64,000 nucleotides of DNA from NCBI RefSeq assembly GCF_016545825.1, contig NC_052614.1, forward strand, positions 59,775,864 through 59,839,863, in the 5' to 3' direction. This stretch comes from Eucalyptus grandis. Lineage: Eukaryota > Streptophyta > Magnoliopsida > Myrtales > Myrtaceae. The position numbers were made by a program, and so were the translations under genes. Each line of letters begins with the position of its first letter. The stretch's first letter is position 1. Positions 60,244-64,000 of this stretch are shown piece after piece. Below the pieces are notes generated by a model that was not told where the DNA came from, did no database searches, and saw nothing but the letters and a program-made list of their open reading frames with translations.

Positions 60244-60455
60244 CATGATTTCGGGGGTTCTGAGACAGAATTATGAGGAAACTTTCGGAAATGATTGCTC
60301 TTAAATAGAGAAGGGAAGTGGTGAGATTTTTTCTTCTACATGTCTCTCTTCTGATTTCGGGGGTCCGGAGACAGAATTCTGAGGAACTTTCGGAAATCAT
60401 TGCTCTGAAATAGAGAGGGAAAGTCATGAGATTTTTCTCTGGTGTGAGGAATTTG
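60244..60455. repeat. Tandem duplication of the promoter region of microprotein copy 2
   Basis: A block of about 110 bp (TGATTTCGGGGGTTCTGAGAC to AAATAGAGAAGGGAAGTGGTGA) is repeated at about 60351-60450. The distal copy has TGAAATA where the proximal has TTAAATA. Copy 1 of the gene has a single version (51615-51710). Confidence 0.75.
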
Positions 60456-60957
60456 GCTGTGTTGACAATTTCTCTGCAACTTCGAGGAATTTAAAGGGGA
60501 AGATTATGGTTGGACCTCTGCAATTCTTCACGCGGTGAACGTGTATAAGATTCTGTTTGAAAGAAAAAAAAAAAACGTATATAAGATTGTCCTTCGACCA
60601 AATAGTCGTTTTCATGCAACGGCCATAAAAGAGAATCAAGCGTGGTCGGTTTTTTTTTTTGTCAGAAAGCATGGTCGGTTAAAGGGGACAAATTACTAAA
60701 AAAGTCATAAACTTATTATAATTAAATTCGGTCATAATTTTTTTTATTAATTTAGTCCTAAAACTTTTGTAAATGTGTTAATATAATTCATCCGGTCAAT
60801 TTTGACCGGTTGATATTAACATGGACGCCGGCCGTTTGACCAATACTGACGTAGATAATTTTTAATAATATTTTATTTTGTTAAAGATATTATTGCCCAT
60901 GGATAGTGATCTTAATTGATCTTGTGCCAATAGATAGTGATCTTAATTGATATCGAT
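60456..60957. other. Intergenic with half of a MITE
   Basis: 60690-60880 has a TTTAGTCCTAAAACTTTTGT arm and a CGGTCAATTTTGACCGG palindrome, a partial element of the CCTAAAACTT group. No gene. Confidence 0.4.
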
Positions 60958-61126
60958 TGTTGGAATATTCTTTTATTTGATTTATTGTATATTCTCTTTT
61001 CTTATAGATTTAGACCTCTTGTATTATAAATAGTTTATAGTGATGTAATTAGACACATGAATGATATAGAAAGAGTTGCAAATTCTCCAAACCATCTTAT
61101 ACTTTCTATCTTCTAAACTTCTAACA
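60958..61126 (+). mobile_element. Copia-type LTR, 169 bp
   Basis: Begins TGTTGGAATATTC and ends CTTCTAACA, followed within 2 nt by CAGTATTAGAACC, a decayed form of the initiator-Met primer-binding site TGGTATCAGAGCC. It contains TATTATAAATAG as a TATA-like signal. Short LTRs of this form are typical of Ty1/copia elements. No matching 3' LTR was found in the window. Confidence 0.7.
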
Positions 61127-61905
61127 CAGTATTAGAACCTCCCTCATCCATCTAGCTTCTGCTATACCCTTCTTTTTTTCATCTTTTTCCAGAAAATTTC
61201 CATTGATTTTGGTTCATCTTCCTGGCTTGGTAGCATCATTAATGCCGGATATATGAATAATTTTTTAGTCAACAAAGGGGGCACCATGCCGAAGAACCAA
61301 AGCACAAATTTTGGTGTGTCTATAGGCGATGAAGAGTCTCTCAACAGCCAAACAGGAGACAATGTTCTTGCGGAACACTAAACAAGACCATTAGACAATG
61401 AAGGACAATAGAGCCCCGTTGAGCACGTCTCAGAGGTCAGTCTAACCTTGGACAATTTTTTTCAGACCCATCTGTTCACATGGAGACAAGGTACATCATC
61501 AATCTACTTACTCATATATGTGGATGACATATGGGAAATGATACATATGCCATTGATAGATTTAAGAAGTACCTACATTCTATATTTCACATTAGGAACT
61601 CCCAAATACTTCCTTAGGATAGAAATTGCATGGTCAAATAAGGGCATTTGTCTCAACCAACGCAAATTTGTCTTAGAAATTATGGAAGCAAGATTGTCGA
61701 GATCTAAGCCAGCTACCATTTCAATCAATTAGAATGTCAAGTTGACAACAATTGAATATGATAAAAGATTGTCACTTGTAAAGAGGGATCCTTTGCTTAA
61801 GGACCCTTCTACTTATCAAAGACTTGTTGGAAAACTCATCTATTTGACCATGATCAAATCTGACATTTGCTATGCGGTACATATTCTCAGTCAAGTCATG
61901 CAAAT
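61127..61905 (+). pseudogene. Decayed copia reverse-transcriptase fragment
   Basis: From about 61448 the frame reads LLIYVDDIWEM, the YVDD box of copia reverse transcriptase. It continues LGTPKYFLRIEIAWSNKGI and LNQRKFVLEIM, a stop, then [20 protein letters not shown] and [11 protein letters not shown]. Most of gag, protease, integrase and the 5' half of RT are deleted between the primer-binding site and 61440. Sequence breaks at about 61905 into the segmental duplication. Not functional. Confidence 0.8.
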
Positions 61906-61917
61906 TTGACATTTGCT

Positions 61918-64000
61918 AGGGGGAGCAAAACTCATGAATCGATGAAAGAGAAGTTGGTTCTTAATACGAAGTACATTCTTGAATGCATCGATAATGGATG
62001 TATCGTGACTTATGAACCACTTATTTTATATTGGCAACTTATTGCCTTCTTTGATCAATAATGAGTGTAATTTTTTTTTTAATTTAAAAGCCTAAAATAT
62101 ATTTCTTTGAAATATACATGTGGGCTCTTTCACCAAGTCGGGTTGAGCTGTTTAAGTTATCAAATATTTTCAAAATACCATGTTATAGAAAAGTGTCGGA
62201 GAGGTCCATTTCATAGAAGATAAGGTGGAGAGAGCATATCAATAATGCAAGAAATGTATGAAACTTGTATTTTTTTTAATGTTAATTGGAAGCACTATGT
62301 CTTAATATTCGGCTGTCTAATTTATGGGATAAGTGCTACAGAGGTCCTAAAACTTGTCACGAAAATGCAATTGAGTTCTAAAACTTGCAAAAAGTGCAAT
62401 CAAGTCTTAAAACTTGTCAAATTGTTTCAATCGAATTTTAAAGTTAACACCGTCGACTTTTTTTAACGGAAAATGCCGATGTGGCATTTAAAATTAATTT
62501 TTATTTTCCAAGTGGCTTTTTCAATTATTTTTTATTCATTTAAAAAAATAGATTTAAAAACTAAAAAAAGAAAAGTTAAATCTTATTTTTAAAAATTGTT
62601 AGAAAAAAGAAACAAAAGGCAGTCGTCACCCATCGTCGGAGGGGCCGGCGATGGTCGCCCCCCTTTAGCAATGGGCGGCGGCGGTGGCGCTAATTTTATT
62701 TTATTTTATTTTTAAAAATTTTTAAAAATAAATTTTAACTTTTCTTTTTAGTTTTTAAATCTATTTTTTAAAAATTGAATAAAAATAATTTAAAAAGCCA
62801 TCTGAAAAAAAGAAAATTATTTAAAAGGCCATGTCAAGCATTTTTCGTTAAAAATGCTAATGGTATTAACTTTAGGACTCGATTGAAACAATTTGACAAG
62901 TTTTATAACTTGATTGCACTTTTTACAAGTTTTAGAATTCAATTGCATTTTCGTGATAAGTTTTAGGATTTATGTAGCACTTATCCCCTAATTTATTAAA
63001 GATCTACGCATGTTGAGTTTCATAGTCCACCCTCACCAATTATCAGTTATTTTATTGGCTCTGTCATTTAATGCTGATTCTTTTATCATTTTACTTGTGC
63101 TTTTTGACTTGAAGATGGATTTGGATTGAGCGACTAAATAATATTATATATATACATATATATCCAATTGTATATTATTGATGATAAGCTTCATATTTGG
63201 ATATTTTCTTTAATCAAGAACGCCATGATGCCAAGTGATGACTAGATTTGTAATTTCCCTCCGGATAAAATTGTCATTTCCTACTTAAGCTTAATCTGTA
63301 CTTTTGAGGCACAATATTTCAAATCATGTTGCTTGATTACTTACTAATTTGCGTGTCCTTTCTTGGGGTGTGAACAAGAGCTTTACACGTGATTGTGAAA
63401 TTTGATTGATTGACTTTATAAATGACACCGCCTCTTTATGTTCACTCTTCTTCAACTAAAAGGATATAATATATATTATTCGACTTTTAATTTTTAATTT
63501 TGAAATTAGATGTGTGATTTTGTCACCCTAAGTACCCTTTTTTTTAATTAAAAAAAAGCGTACAAATTAGAGCCTCCCCTTTTTTTGCAATAATATTTAG
63601 TTAAAAAATTATATTCATCTTCGCAGAAATTTATCTCTGAATTATTACATGGCTCAATTTCACCCAATAAGCCCATCAAAACAACACCCAATTCACAATT
63701 TTCCCTTTAAATAATGAGAAAAGGAAACAAGGCTACCTTAGATCTTCGTCAGCTGGAGACATTCAAACATTAAATGAGATATTCAGACACTAAACTATAA
63801 AAAAATTCAGAAAGTAAAAGTTCCATCTGGCAACCCACAATTTTTATAACCAAAAATAATTATACCACTACTTAAAATATAAAAATAATGATGACTTTGC
63901 TTTGAACTGGAAAAAAAGAAATGCAGACTAACTAGGACAATGAGTCCTCCAATCTACGGTACGTCCGAGGACGAGGCCTCTTATAAAGATTCTTCTTCGA
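61918..64000. repeat. Segmental duplication, copy 2 (runs off the window)
   Basis: Matches copy 1 in three blocks: 61918-62325, 62997-63150 and 63160-64000 (against 58960-59870). The right end is the conserved 3' flank of the membrane microprotein gene (GTACGTCCGAGGACGAGGCC), so a third gene copy is expected about 130-190 nt beyond 64000 on the minus strand. Confidence 0.8.
62326..62987. mobile_element. Mutator-like MITE, 662 bp, with 9-bp target duplication and visible empty site
   Basis: Ends GGGATAAGTGCTACA and TGTAGCACTTATCCC, with inverted arms of about 150 bp or more (CGAAAATGCAATTGAGTTCT; AATTTGACAAG with AACTTGATTGCACT). It is flanked by CTAATTTAT at 62317-62325 and 62988-62996. The unoccupied site CTAATTTAT is present once in copy 1 of the duplication at 54716-54724. 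No coding capacity. Confidence 0.92.

Larger units (their letters stand above)
54315..60320. repeat. Segmental duplication, copy 1
   Basis: Homologous to 61918-64000 in the order 54315-54873, 55834-55840, then 58958 onward. Relative to copy 2 it carries two extra insertions (54874-55824 and 55841-58957) and lacks the insertion found in copy 2 at 62326-62987. It includes the membrane microprotein gene at 59993-60190. Confidence 0.8.

Overview
This is nuclear DNA of a flowering plant, very probably a eudicot. The evidence is GT-AG introns in all the multi-exon genes, AT-rich intergenic DNA, a plant-only set of protein families (COPT5-type copper transporter, LURP-one-related protein, type-C G-gamma AGG3, SBT1 subtilase, RBX1) and plant-type mobile elements (LTR, Mutator-like, Tourist-like, tRNA-derived SINE). 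I cannot fix the species.

Layout. (1) 1-15.1 kb is a much-rearranged local array with five related units, here called A1, A2, B1, B2 and B3. Each unit has a GC-rich minisatellite of about 12 bp period and remnants of one small gene: a signal peptide, a short Pro/Ser-rich ectodomain and one membrane segment. Every copy is broken, each differently. Unit B1 is split by about 7 kb that carries a pseudogene with a NET-like domain, itself split by a solo LTR of about 3.2 kb. (2) 15.5-19.6 kb holds a single-exon COPT5-like copper transporter (+) and a three-exon LURP-one-related gene (-). (3) 19.6-30 kb is AT-rich with foldback elements and no gene I can support. (4) 31.2-33.5 kb is a five-exon AGG3-type G-gamma gene (+); 34.9-38.0 kb is a three-exon SBT1 subtilase (-). 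(5) 38-45 kb is mostly empty, with a Tourist-like MITE and a tRNA-Ser(GCU) gene. (6) 45.6-47.7 kb is a five-exon RBX1 gene (-). (7) 48-64 kb is repeat-rich. It carries two copies (and the 3' flank of a third) of a small single-pass membrane protein gene, inside a segmental duplication whose two copies show each other's empty insertion sites.

The complete genes are unrelated housekeeping, signalling or secretory genes, and I see no functional cluster. The less usual material is the two families of small membrane or secreted proteins (1-15 kb and 51-64 kb) and the nested insertions that can be ordered in time by comparing the duplicated segments.
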